NCBI GenBank assembly: GCA_937917505.1
Contig: CALDMQ010000106.1
Span: 1-9,783 of the forward strand
Direction: 5' to 3'
Origin: an uncultured Erysipelotrichaceae bacterium
GTDB taxonomy: Bacteria; Bacillota_I; Bacilli_A; Erysipelotrichales; Coprobacillaceae
Length of the DNA stretch: 9,783 bases
Part shown: positions 1 through 6,673 of the stretch, one piece after another
Layout of the letters: each line of letters begins with the position of its first letter
Position numbering within the stretch: position 1 is the first letter of the stretch
Program-made: the position numbers and the translations under genes
The notes under the pieces: model-generated
Told to the model about the DNA's origin: nothing
The model's database searches: none
What the model saw: the letters and a program-made list of their open reading frames with translations, nothing else

Positions 1-648
1 ATTAACACCTGTTACTGGTGACAATTTTAATCCAGATGCACTACTTCCACCACAGCCAGTACAGTCACCACCATAAGTTGTTAATCTTCCTGTAAAAGTT
101 GTTCCTTTTTGAATACCACCTTTTTTTATGACTTTGTCTACTGGTGCTTTGATAATTTCTTCTTCAATAACTTTACGAGATGTTTCTTTATTGTTTGCGT
201 AAGTGATTAAGTATGTTCTTTTCACTAAACCATCTTGTCCTTCTTGAACAACACTACGACTCCATCCTCCGCTTCCTTTTTCAATTGTTTTATATGGAAT
301 CTTTTCTTCTTTTGTAAGTGTTTTTGTTTCAACTCTTGTAATTTTTAATAAATCATTTTGTTCAACAAGACTATTCAAATCTTTATTCACAGTATCTCCC
401 TTATTTAATTCAACATTCACTTCTTTAAGGACATTTGATACTATATCTTGTTTAACAAGATATTCTTTTTCTTCAGCTACACCATCTTGTAATGTGATGT
501 CAACTGTTGGAATAAAATCTGCAATATGATTGACGGCACCTGTTGTTACTGTTGCAAACATAACAACCAGATAAAAACATGCCACGGCTAAAATTCCTTT
601 TGTACGGCTATCAGCCGAGACAATAACCTCTTTCGCTTTTTTTAACAT
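1..648 (-). CDS. yabE: YabE-like DUF348/G5/3D-domain cell-wall protein, C-terminus off the window
   Basis: Partial gene: 216 codons are visible and the reading frame runs open through the left edge. Residues about 17-39 are a hydrophobic segment (signal anchor or signal peptide) after a Lys-rich start. Residues about 48-102 resemble one DUF348 repeat, and 103-177 form a clear G5 domain (IPYKTI at 117-122, VVQEGQDG at 133-140, APVDKVIKKG at 168-177). From about 185 a 3D/double-psi-barrel type domain begins (GRLTTYGGDCTGCGG, with Cys 196 and 199) and is cut off. Proteins of this layout (B. subtilis YabE, related to Rpf/Sps proteins) act outside the cell on peptidoglycan; that role is family knowledge. 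YabE of B. subtilis has more DUF348 repeats. A perfect GGAGG seven bases before the ATG fixes the start and abuts the tatD stop codon, so the gene is probably translated from the tatD transcript. Confidence 0.85.
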   Translation of the reverse strand, partial: MLKKAKEVIVSADSRTKGILAVACFYLVVMFATVTTGAVNHIADFIPTVDITLQDGVAEEKEYLVKQDIVSNVLKEVNVELNKGDTVNKDLNSLVEQNDLLKITRVETKTLTKEEKIPYKTIEKGSGGWSRSVVQEGQDGLVKRTYLITYANNKETSRKVIEEEIIKAPVDKVIKKGGIQKGTTFTGRLTTYGGDCTGCGGSSASGLKLSPVTGVN

Positions 649-660
649 TTGTTTTCCTCC

Positions 661-1419
661 TTATTTAATCCCAAACAATTCTTTGGCATTAAATGTTGTG
701 ATTCTAGCAACGTCTTCTATCTCCATGTTCTTTAGCTTTGCTATTTCCTGGGCAATATACACAACATTTGCTGGCTCATTCAACTTTCCTCTAAACGGAT
801 GAGGTGTTAAATAAGGACAGTCTGTTTCGATCATTAAATGATCAATACCAATTTGAGTAGCGATCTCTTTAGGTACTTTAGCGTTTTTAAATGTGACTGG
901 ACCTGCTAATGAAATTTGAAATCCAATCTCAATATAACGCTTTGCCATTTCAACAGAACCACTATAACAATGCATAACTCCATAATGCTGAGCTTCTTTT
1001 AAGACTTCATAAGTATCTTCATAAGCATCTCTTGCATGAATGACTATTGGCTTTTGATATTGTTTTGCAAGCGCAACTTGTTTTTTGAAAATTGTAAGTT
1101 GTTGCTGTTTTGGAACATCCTTCCAATAATAGTCCAATCCAATTTCACCCAATGCAACAACACGCTCATCTTGAAGTAATTCTTCAATTTCTTTTAAATG
1201 CGCATCTGTTGTATCTAAACAATCATTAGGACTAATACCTACTGTCGCATAGATAAATGGTTGTTCATGAGCTATTTGTACCGCTCGTTTTGATGAGACT
1301 AAATCGTACCCTGCTACGATAATATTTGTAACATTATTTTCTAATGCACGTCCTATATAAACATCTCTATTTTCATAAAGTTCTTCACTGTTTAAATGTG
1401 TATGTGTATTAAAAAACAT
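661..1419 (-). CDS. tatD: TatD-family metal-dependent deoxyribonuclease
   Basis: 252 residues, the usual size for the family, which are cytoplasmic TIM-barrel metallohydrolases with DNase activity. The metal ligands are all visible: the HxH motif at 6-8 (NTHTHLN), Glu92 in GEIGLDYYW, His128 in IVIHARD, His150 in VMHCYSGS and Asp200 in ETDCPYLTPHPFRGK. An in-frame start 13 codons upstream (1458) would add a hydrophobic MFSFLLLCFG stretch. I reject it because that ATG lies inside the spacer of a strong promoter and has no ribosome-binding site, whereas the chosen ATG follows GGGGTGAG by four bases. The gene is first in a two-gene unit with the YabE-like gene, a pairing also seen in Bacillus. 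The precise in vivo substrate of TatD proteins in Firmicutes is not established. Confidence 0.95.
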   Translation of the reverse strand: MFFNTHTHLNSEELYENRDVYIGRALENNVTNIIVAGYDLVSSKRAVQIAHEQPFIYATVGISPNDCLDTTDAHLKEIEELLQDERVVALGEIGLDYYWKDVPKQQQLTIFKKQVALAKQYQKPIVIHARDAYEDTYEVLKEAQHYGVMHCYSGSVEMAKRYIEIGFQISLAGPVTFKNAKVPKEIATQIGIDHLMIETDCPYLTPHPFRGKLNEPANVVYIAQEIAKLKNMEIEDVARITTFNAKELFGIK

Positions 1420-1423
1420 ATCG

Positions 1424-1431
1424 CTCACCCC
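1424..1431 (-). promoter_or_regulatory. ribosome binding site of tatD
   Basis: GGGGTGAG ends four bases before the ATG at 1419. It selects this start over the in-frame ATG at 1458. It lies at the predicted 5' end of the mRNA. Confidence 0.7.
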
Positions 1432-1436
1432 GAAGC

Positions 1437-1465
1437 ATAATAACAGAAATGAAAACATTTGTCAA
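1437..1465 (-). promoter_or_regulatory. sigma-A promoter of tatD-yabE
   Basis: Reading the minus strand, a perfect TTGACA (1460-1465) is followed after exactly 17 bases by TATTAT (1437-1442). Transcription would start near 1430, leaving a leader of about 11 bases that is almost entirely the ribosome-binding site. This is the best promoter in the window. The sequence just upstream of the -35 is A/T-rich and could act as an UP element. Confidence 0.8.
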
Positions 1466-1486
1466 ATTTCTAAATACGACAATTTT

Positions 1487-1502
1487 TTTTATCTTGATAA
1501 AA
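1487..1502. repeat. short perfect inverted repeat upstream of the tatD promoter
   Basis: TTTTATC-TT-GATAAAA is a perfect 7-bp inverted repeat, about 21 bp upstream of the tatD -35 box. It could be an operator, but in DNA this AT-rich such palindromes also arise by chance. The rest of 1466-1657 is AT-rich and shows no gene I can support. Confidence 0.3.
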
Positions 1503-1657
1503 TCAATATTTTTTGTATTTGTTTTTTATAGTTTTATGATATAAACAAATTCTAATAACTGCCCATATATACTATAGACAACTCTCAATATTTTAAACAT
1601 AATAATTCCATTAAATAATATAAAAATATCCTTTTCACTTCTATATAAATTTATTCT

Positions 1658-1682
1658 AAAAAAAACTGTCCATATGAACAGT
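1658..1682 (-). terminator. Rho-independent terminator after prs
   Basis: On the minus strand ACTGTTC pairs with GGACAGT (7 bp, one G-U pair) around an ATAT loop, followed at once by about seven T residues. It lies some 31 bases beyond the prs stop codon and closes the rsmA-to-prs transcription unit. Confidence 0.85.
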
Positions 1683-1713
1683 CTTACTATCAAATCTTTA
1701 AAAATGTTTTATA

Positions 1714-2670
1714 TTAAATATTGAAATTGTATTGAGTGAAAACATCACTAACTGGTAAATTATTTTCAATGTTTTCAATAGTATGTGCTAATAAATCAGC
1801 AACAGTAACTTGTACTAATTTATCAAATTGTTTTTCTTCTGGAATAGCAATTGTATCACAAATAACAACTTCTTTAGCTGCACAATTTTGTAATCTTTCT
1901 GTTGCTGCTCCAGATAATACACCATGTGTACAAGCAATATATACACTCTTAGCACCTTTTTCCATTAAAACATTAGCCCCAGCACAAATTGTACCAGCTG
2001 TATCGATCATATCATCAACTAAAATACAATTTTTACCAGCAACATCGCCAATAATACCCATAACTTCTGCAACATTTGGTTTAGGTCTTCTCTTATCAAT
2101 AATAGCAATAGGACAGTCTAAAGCTTCTGATAATTTTCTTGCACGTGTAGCTCCTCCATGATCAGGTGAAACAACACATAAATCTTCAATATCTTTTCCT
2201 TTAAAATATTTATAAAGTAATGGTAAAGCTTCCATTTCATCTACTGGAATATCAAAGAATCCTTGAATTTGTCTTGCATGTAAGTCAACTGTCACAACAC
2301 GGTCAACACCTGCAACTGTTAATAAATCCGCAACTAATTTTGAAGTAATTGGTTGACGTGGTTTTGCTTTACGATCTTGTCTTGCATATCCAAAATATGG
2401 AATAACTGCAGTAATTTCTTTAGCAGATGCTCTCTTTAACGCATCAACTAACACTAAGATTTCCATTAAGTTTTCTGTAACTGGATTAGATGTTGATTGA
2501 ACAATAAATACATCTTTCCCTCTTACAGATTCACCAATTTCAACTAAAATTTCTCCATCAGCGAAATGATGAACTTTACAATCTCCTAATTCTGTCCCTA
2601 AATTCTTTGCGATGTTTTTTGCTAAATCTTGACTTGCAGATAAAGCAAATACTGTGATTTTGTTTTTCAT
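1714..2670 (-). CDS. prs: ribose-phosphate pyrophosphokinase (PRPP synthase), class I
   Basis: 318 residues, full length for class I enzymes. It makes phosphoribosyl pyrophosphate from ribose 5-phosphate and ATP in the cytoplasm, feeding purine, pyrimidine, NAD, His and Trp synthesis. Visible motifs are FADGEILVEI near 36-45, the flexible ATP loop PYFGYARQDRKAKPRQPIT (91-109), the metal-binding VDLHARQIQGFF (128-139, His131), VVSPDHGGATRARK (166-179) and the PRPP loop DDMIDTAGT (219-227). The start follows AAAGAGGG with a six-base spacer, 18 bases after the glmU stop, so the two genes are almost certainly cotranscribed, as glmU-prs are in Bacillus. A terminator follows directly. Nothing is missing or unusual in the active site. 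Confidence 0.98.
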   Translation of the reverse strand: MKNKITVFALSASQDLAKNIAKNLGTELGDCKVHHFADGEILVEIGESVRGKDVFIVQSTSNPVTENLMEILVLVDALKRASAKEITAVIPYFGYARQDRKAKPRQPITSKLVADLLTVAGVDRVVTVDLHARQIQGFFDIPVDEMEALPLLYKYFKGKDIEDLCVVSPDHGGATRARKLSEALDCPIAIIDKRRPKPNVAEVMGIIGDVAGKNCILVDDMIDTAGTICAGANVLMEKGAKSVYIACTHGVLSGAATERLQNCAAKEVVICDTIAIPEEKQFDKLVQVTVADLLAHTIENIENNLPVSDVFTQYNFNI

Positions 2671-2688
2671 GTTTTTCCCTCTTTTTTT

Positions 2689-4083
2689 CTATTTTTTATT
2701 TCTTCTCTCGTATTCTTTCATACGATTTTCTTCCAACACTTGGCTATAACCATCTTTATTCACTTGTCTTGCTCTGGCAATAGCCATTGCATCAGCTTCA
2801 ACATCTCTTGTAATTGTTGATCCCGCTGCAACAAATGCATTTTCTTTCACTGTTACTGGTGCTACTAAATTTGAGTTACATCCAATAAAAGCATTATCTT
2901 CAATAATTGTTTGTGACTTATTTTTACCATCATAATTAACAGTAATTGTACCACAACCAATATTGACATCACTACCCACAACAGCATCACCTATATAAGT
3001 TAAATGAGCAGCTTTACTTCCTTTACCAAACACAGCTTTTTTCATTTCTACAAAATTACCCATATGCACATTTTCTAAAATATGACAATTTGTTCTTAGT
3101 CTTGCATATGGACCAATATCCACACCATTTTCAATGATCGAATCACTAATAACAGAGAACTTGATTTCTACACGGTCTTTAATTGTCACATTTGTAAATT
3201 CACAATAAGGTCCAATATGACAACCACTTCCAATAACTGTCTTTCCTTTAATAATACATCCTGGCTCAATTGTTGTATCTTCACCAATCACAACATCTCT
3301 ACCAATATAAGTATTACTTGGATCAATAATATTAACACCATTTAATAAATGTTGTTTATTAATTCTGTCTTTTAATAATTGTGTTGCTTCTGCTAAAGCC
3401 ACGCGATCATTAATACCACCAACTTCATCATAATCACGAATCTTATAAGCATCTACTTTTAAATCTTGTTGATTCATAATCCCAATCAAATCAGTAATAT
3501 AATATTCATTTTGAGCATTATCATTTGTTACTTCTTTTAAAGCCTTCCATAAAGCTTTGTTATCAAAACAATACTCACCAACATTCATTTCTGTAATATT
3601 GACTTGTGAAGGTTCTAAATCTTTGTATTCTACAATTCCAGTCACTTGACTACCATCTTTAATAATACGACCAAAATGCATTGATACATCACAATCACAA
3701 CTCATAACAGTTCCTTGATTTCTTTGACTAATATGGAAATCAATCATTTCTTTTAAAGTTTCTTTTGTAATTAAAGGTGCATCACCATTTAAAACAATGG
3801 TCAAGCCATCTTTATCTTTAAGAACATCTTCAGCTTGCATAACCGCATGCCCCGTACCAAGTTGTTCTTTTTGATAAACAAAAGTTACATCATCAACCAA
3901 AGCTTCTACTTGCTCTGCTCCATGACCAACCACAACAATTGTTTCGTCAACACCTAGAGCTTTCAACTCATCAACCACATGATTAATCATTGGTTTATAT
4001 AAAACCTCATGAACAACCTTTGGTTTTTGAGATTTCATGCGTGTCCCTTTTCCCGCAGCTAATACAATCGCATAAATTTTCAT
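2689..4083 (-). CDS. glmU: bifunctional GlmU: GlcNAc-1-P uridyltransferase / GlcN-1-P acetyltransferase
   Basis: 464 residues, typical length. It catalyses the last two steps to UDP-GlcNAc, the precursor of peptidoglycan and teichoic acid linkage units: CoA-dependent acetylation of glucosamine 1-phosphate, then uridylyl transfer. The N-terminal nucleotidyltransferase shows LAAGKGTRMKS (8-18), GTGHAVMQA (76-84) and the metal site LNGDAPL (98-104). The C-terminal left-handed beta-helix starts near 250 and carries hexapeptide repeats. The acetyltransferase site is intact, with His360 in AAHLTYIGDA and NYDGKNK at 383-389. The SD AAGGAG lies eight bases before the ATG. A weak terminator and a possible extended -10 in the 82-base gap after ispE suggest glmU-prs can be expressed partly apart from the upstream genes. 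Confidence 0.98.
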   Translation of the reverse strand: MKIYAIVLAAGKGTRMKSQKPKVVHEVLYKPMINHVVDELKALGVDETIVVVGHGAEQVEALVDDVTFVYQKEQLGTGHAVMQAEDVLKDKDGLTIVLNGDAPLITKETLKEMIDFHISQRNQGTVMSCDCDVSMHFGRIIKDGSQVTGIVEYKDLEPSQVNITEMNVGEYCFDNKALWKALKEVTNDNAQNEYYITDLIGIMNQQDLKVDAYKIRDYDEVGGINDRVALAEATQLLKDRINKQHLLNGVNIIDPSNTYIGRDVVIGEDTTIEPGCIIKGKTVIGSGCHIGPYCEFTNVTIKDRVEIKFSVISDSIIENGVDIGPYARLRTNCHILENVHMGNFVEMKKAVFGKGSKAAHLTYIGDAVVGSDVNIGCGTITVNYDGKNKSQTIIEDNAFIGCNSNLVAPVTVKENAFVAAGSTITRDVEADAMAIARARQVNKDGYSQVLEENRMKEYERRNKK

Positions 4084-4106
4084 TTCACTCTCTCCTTACC
4101 GCATTT

Positions 4107-4115
4107 ATTCTAACA
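4107..4115 (-). promoter_or_regulatory. possible extended -10 promoter for glmU-prs
   Basis: The minus strand reads TGTTAGAAT, an extended -10 with one mismatch, just after the T-tract of the ispE terminator. The predicted start near 4100 would give a 17-base leader containing the AAGGAG site. There is no convincing -35, so this remains tentative. Confidence 0.4.
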
Positions 4116-4126
4116 AAATTCTTATT

Positions 4127-4157
4127 AAAAAAAAAGAGAAAACAAGAAATGTTTCCT
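4127..4157 (-). terminator. weak intra-operon terminator between ispE and glmU
   Basis: AGGAAACA pairs with TGTTTTCT (8 bp, one G-U, A/T-rich) around a five-base loop, followed after one C by nine T residues. It starts eight bases after the ispE stop. The stem is weak, so partial readthrough into glmU is likely. This would set different mRNA levels for the two halves of the operon. Confidence 0.6.
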
Positions 4158-4165
4158 TATTTTCA

Positions 4166-5023
4166 TTATTTTTTATCTTCTTTTTTAAGGATTTGTGTTT
4201 TTCTGACAAAATAATAATTACTTTTAAAATATGAATAAACAGAATCAATTAAATCTTCATCTTGTGTCATGCCAAAAACACAAGAACCACTTCCAGACAT
4301 AAGTGCTCCATCAAAGCCTAAACGTAACATATCATCTTTAATTTTTTGAATTTCACTGACCATATCAATAGATGGTGCTTCTAAAGTATTACCTAAACTC
4401 TCCACAACTTCTTGATAATCATTTGTTTCAATACCATGTTTCATTTTTAAAATGTCTGGATGCTTAGCATTCTTTAAATCAAGCATATCAAAAGATTTCT
4501 TTGTAGAAACACCTTTTTTTGGTTTTACCAATAATAAGAAACAAGAAAAATCATTATCAATAAATTCTAATTTTTCCCCAATTCCTTTGACCATTGCCAT
4601 TTCCTCATGAATACAAAAAGGAATATCTGCTCCTACTTCTTTTCCAATCACTGCAAGTTCTTCTAAAGATAATCCTAAATGAAACATTGTATTCATTGCC
4701 TTTAAAACAGCTGCTCCATCAGCACTTCCACCAGCCAGACCTGCTTGTGTGGGAATATGTTTATAAATATGAATTTTCACCCCACCAGAAATATTGTATC
4801 TTTTTATTAAAAGTTCAGCGACTTGATACATAATATTTTTTTGATCTGTTGGCATTTTATATGTGTTTGATGTGATTTTAATACCTTGAGGTATTTTATC
4901 AATATAGATTAAATCATGTAAACCAATAGGCGCCATAATCATTTCTAATTCATGATAACCATCTTCTCTTTTTCTCACAACATCTAAAGCTAAATTAATT
5001 TTTGCATAGGCTCTGATTTTCAT
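4166..5023 (-). CDS. ispE: 4-diphosphocytidyl-2-C-methyl-D-erythritol kinase (IspE)
   Basis: 285 residues from the chosen ATG. It phosphorylates CDP-methylerythritol in the MEP pathway, supplying isoprenoids such as the undecaprenyl carrier of wall synthesis. It is a GHMP kinase: AKINLALDV (7-15, catalytic Lys8), the ATP loop PTQAGLAGGSADGA (91-104), Asp133 in GADIPF and the C-terminal GHMP motif MSGSGSCVFG (242-251). An in-frame GTG at 5032 would give 288 residues, but it sits only about three bases from the AAGGA site, while the ATG at 5023 is correctly spaced. Either start places the SD over the end of yabG, so the two genes are translationally linked; with the GTG start there would be no gap at all. 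The presence of ispE implies use of the MEP rather than the mevalonate route. Confidence 0.96.
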   Translation of the reverse strand: MKIRAYAKINLALDVVRKREDGYHELEMIMAPIGLHDLIYIDKIPQGIKITSNTYKMPTDQKNIMYQVAELLIKRYNISGGVKIHIYKHIPTQAGLAGGSADGAAVLKAMNTMFHLGLSLEELAVIGKEVGADIPFCIHEEMAMVKGIGEKLEFIDNDFSCFLLLVKPKKGVSTKKSFDMLDLKNAKHPDILKMKHGIETNDYQEVVESLGNTLEAPSIDMVSEIQKIKDDMLRLGFDGALMSGSGSCVFGMTQDEDLIDSVYSYFKSNYYFVRKTQILKKEDKK

Positions 5024-5032
5024 TACTCTCAC

Positions 5033-5779
5033 TTATCCTTTCGTTGGGTATATTTTTCTTGCAACTCCTTTTGTATCAATACCACCAATTCCTTTTTGTT
5101 GATGGGAAGTTCTGTTAATAATGTCCTCTACATCAACGTAGTTTTTCACACTCTCGTTGGCAATTAAACTCGCCACATAAACAGGATCTAAGGCATGAAT
5201 ATTAATACGTTTAGGACTTGATGCAAAGTTTGCACCAGTGGCTAATAACATTTCATAATAGGACTGACATGCTCCAGCAATAATAATCAATGCATCTTTA
5301 TCATCTTCATATATCCTTGCTTGTCGTATTGCTTCTACAAAATCAAGGGAGTGTTGATAGTTATGGATATCACTCTTATCCTGATTTTTACGCAAAGCAT
5401 CATGTCCTGTAATCACAAGAATTTGTGGCTTATGTTTTTCTAGCAAACCTCTTACTCTTGTTTTCATTTCACTTTCTTTCATATAATAACAATCTGCACG
5501 TATCTTAAGTTCATCATATTTATCTTTACACATTTGCAAATACTTTTTATCGCCATCTAAATGTAAAACTTTTCCTCTTAACATGGGTTGTCTAGTGATA
5601 GAAAATGTATCGTGTTCATAAGGTTGCACATCACTGAGTTCTAAATCATCTTCTTCACTATCTGCAATCAGCCTTAATTCAACACCCCTTAAGATATATA
5701 TATCATTATGAATATCTACAATCTCAAACAAAATATCTTTTTTATATTTTTTTCTAACAACATAATCACCTATTTTCAT
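5033..5779 (-). CDS. yabG: YabG, sporulation-specific protease (peptidase family U57)
   Basis: 248 residues, shorter than B. subtilis YabG (about 290). YabG is made during sporulation and processes spore coat and cortex-associated proteins; in Clostridioides difficile it cleaves pre-pro-germination factors and depends on a His and a Cys. Both appear here: His126 in LVITGHDAL and Cys171 in IIIAGACQSYYE, 45 residues apart, close to the spacing I recall for C. difficile. The conserved block TGANFASSPKRINIHALDPVYV (181-202) is a signature of the family. The N-terminal part (KIGDYVVRKKYKKDILFEIVDI) is the usual small beta domain. The ATG follows GGTGAG by three bases, 27 bases after the rsmA stop. 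It lies inside a housekeeping operon and I see no separate sporulation-sigma promoter. Its presence suggests the organism forms endospores. Confidence 0.93.
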   Translation of the reverse strand: MKIGDYVVRKKYKKDILFEIVDIHNDIYILRGVELRLIADSEEDDLELSDVQPYEHDTFSITRQPMLRGKVLHLDGDKKYLQMCKDKYDELKIRADCYYMKESEMKTRVRGLLEKHKPQILVITGHDALRKNQDKSDIHNYQHSLDFVEAIRQARIYEDDKDALIIIAGACQSYYEMLLATGANFASSPKRINIHALDPVYVASLIANESVKNYVDVEDIINRTSHQQKGIGGIDTKGVARKIYPTKG

Positions 5780-5806
5780 TATCTCACCATAGTTAGTATA
5801 TGGTGT

Positions 5807-6622
5807 TTATAAATAGTGTGTGAGTTTTAAATAGTCATCTATTGTTAATTGTTCTGGTCTTGTTTTTTCATCAATTTGACATTTTTTTAATATGTCTGAT
5901 GTTTTGTCTTGAAATAATGCTTTTAAGTTATTATAAATTGTTTTTCTTTTTTGGGTAAATGCTGTTTTTAATATCTTTGATAATAATGGATTGTAATCCT
6001 TTGTTTTCATAATTGAAATAATTGCACTATCAACGTGTGGTGCTGGTGAAAAGACATTTTTAGAAACAGTCATATCTAATCCTATTGTTCCAATGCTTTC
6101 AATCATATAAGTTAATGGGCTATGATAAGAAGTATCTGTTAATTTTAATGCCACTTCTTTTTGAACCATTGCATGTATACTATAGAGATTTGCATTTGTT
6201 GTAATGATATGTTCTAAGATATCAGAAGTAATATAGTATGGTAAATTCGCTACAATACATACTTTCTCATATTCTTTCTTCAATTCTTCCACAACGTTCT
6301 TTAAATCAACTGTTAAAAAATCCTGGAAAATAATTTCCACATTATCAAATTCATCCAAAGATTCTTCTAATACAGCTTGAAGTCTTGTATCTATTTCAAA
6401 GCATATGACTTTCTTGGCTTTATAAGCTAATTGTTCTGTTAAAGCACCTATTCCTGGCCCAATTTCAATGACACAAGTGTTTTGATTAATGGGTGTCATA
6501 TTCACAATTTTTTGAATTGTATTTAAGTCTATTAAAAAGTTTTGTCCAAATTTCTTAGATGCTTGGAGTTTGTATTTATCTAGTAAATAAAGTGTATTTG
6601 ATTTTTTTGCTATATCCTTCAT
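5807..6622 (-). CDS. rsmA: 16S rRNA dimethyladenosine transferase RsmA/KsgA
   Basis: 271 residues. It uses S-adenosylmethionine to dimethylate two adjacent adenosines in the 3'-terminal hairpin of 16S rRNA (A1518/A1519 in E. coli), a late 30S maturation step; loss gives kasugamycin resistance. Motifs are KKFGQNFL (23-30), the SAM-binding VIEIGPGIGALT (51-62), FEID (75-78), QDFL (100-103), the catalytic NLPYY (126-130) and FSPAPHVDSA (191-200), with the C-terminal KRKTIYNNLK (225-234) and RPEQLTIDDY. An in-frame ATG at 6640 would add six residues, but the chosen ATG lies three bases after GGTGAG. The gene sits 51 bases after the XRE regulator and directly upstream of yabG, as in Bacillus, although the intervening veg gene is not there. 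Confidence 0.97.
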   Translation of the reverse strand: MKDIAKKSNTLYLLDKYKLQASKKFGQNFLIDLNTIQKIVNMTPINQNTCVIEIGPGIGALTEQLAYKAKKVICFEIDTRLQAVLEESLDEFDNVEIIFQDFLTVDLKNVVEELKKEYEKVCIVANLPYYITSDILEHIITTNANLYSIHAMVQKEVALKLTDTSYHSPLTYMIESIGTIGLDMTVSKNVFSPAPHVDSAIISIMKTKDYNPLLSKILKTAFTQKRKTIYNNLKALFQDKTSDILKKCQIDEKTRPEQLTIDDYLKLTHYL

Positions 6623-6625
6623 ATT

Positions 6626-6631
6626 CTCACC
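6626..6631 (-). promoter_or_regulatory. ribosome binding site deciding the rsmA start
   Basis: GGTGAG followed by AAT and then ATG. The 13 bases GTGAGAATATGAA are identical to those at the start of the XRE regulator gene. The upstream in-frame ATG at 6640 has no such site. Confidence 0.7.
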
Positions 6632-6638
6632 TATAATC

Positions 6639-6667
6639 ATTATAATCGAAATAGAGTAAAAAGAAAA
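6639..6667 (-). promoter_or_regulatory. possible promoter of the rsmA operon
   Basis: A perfect TATAAT (6639-6644) is preceded after 17 bases by a poor -35, TTTTCT (6662-6667). The predicted start at about 6632 would leave only about ten leader bases. The -10 is good but the -35 is weak, so this is a tentative call. Confidence 0.4.
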
Positions 6668-6673
6668 GAAATG

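Noticed and set aside
1526..1600. 24-codon minus-strand frame in the prs-tatD gap (MFKILRVVYS...)
   Set aside because: Only a weak GGA-like ribosome site and no clear promoter; too short to support in AT-rich DNA.
1466..1713. Riboswitch, small RNA or mobile element in the largest intergenic gap
   Set aside because: Apart from the prs terminator and a short palindrome I see no conserved aptamer-like structure, terminal inverted repeats or target duplications.
1736..2161. 141-codon open frame on the plus strand
   Set aside because: Wholly antisense to prs, no ribosome site, composition of a reverse-frame shadow.
3990..4214. 74-codon open frame on the plus strand
   Set aside because: Overlaps the glmU start and ispE end in antisense; low-complexity Lys/Phe-rich translation from A/T tracts.
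4594..4833. 79-codon open frame on the plus strand
   Set aside because: Antisense to ispE with no homology that I recognise and no ribosome site.
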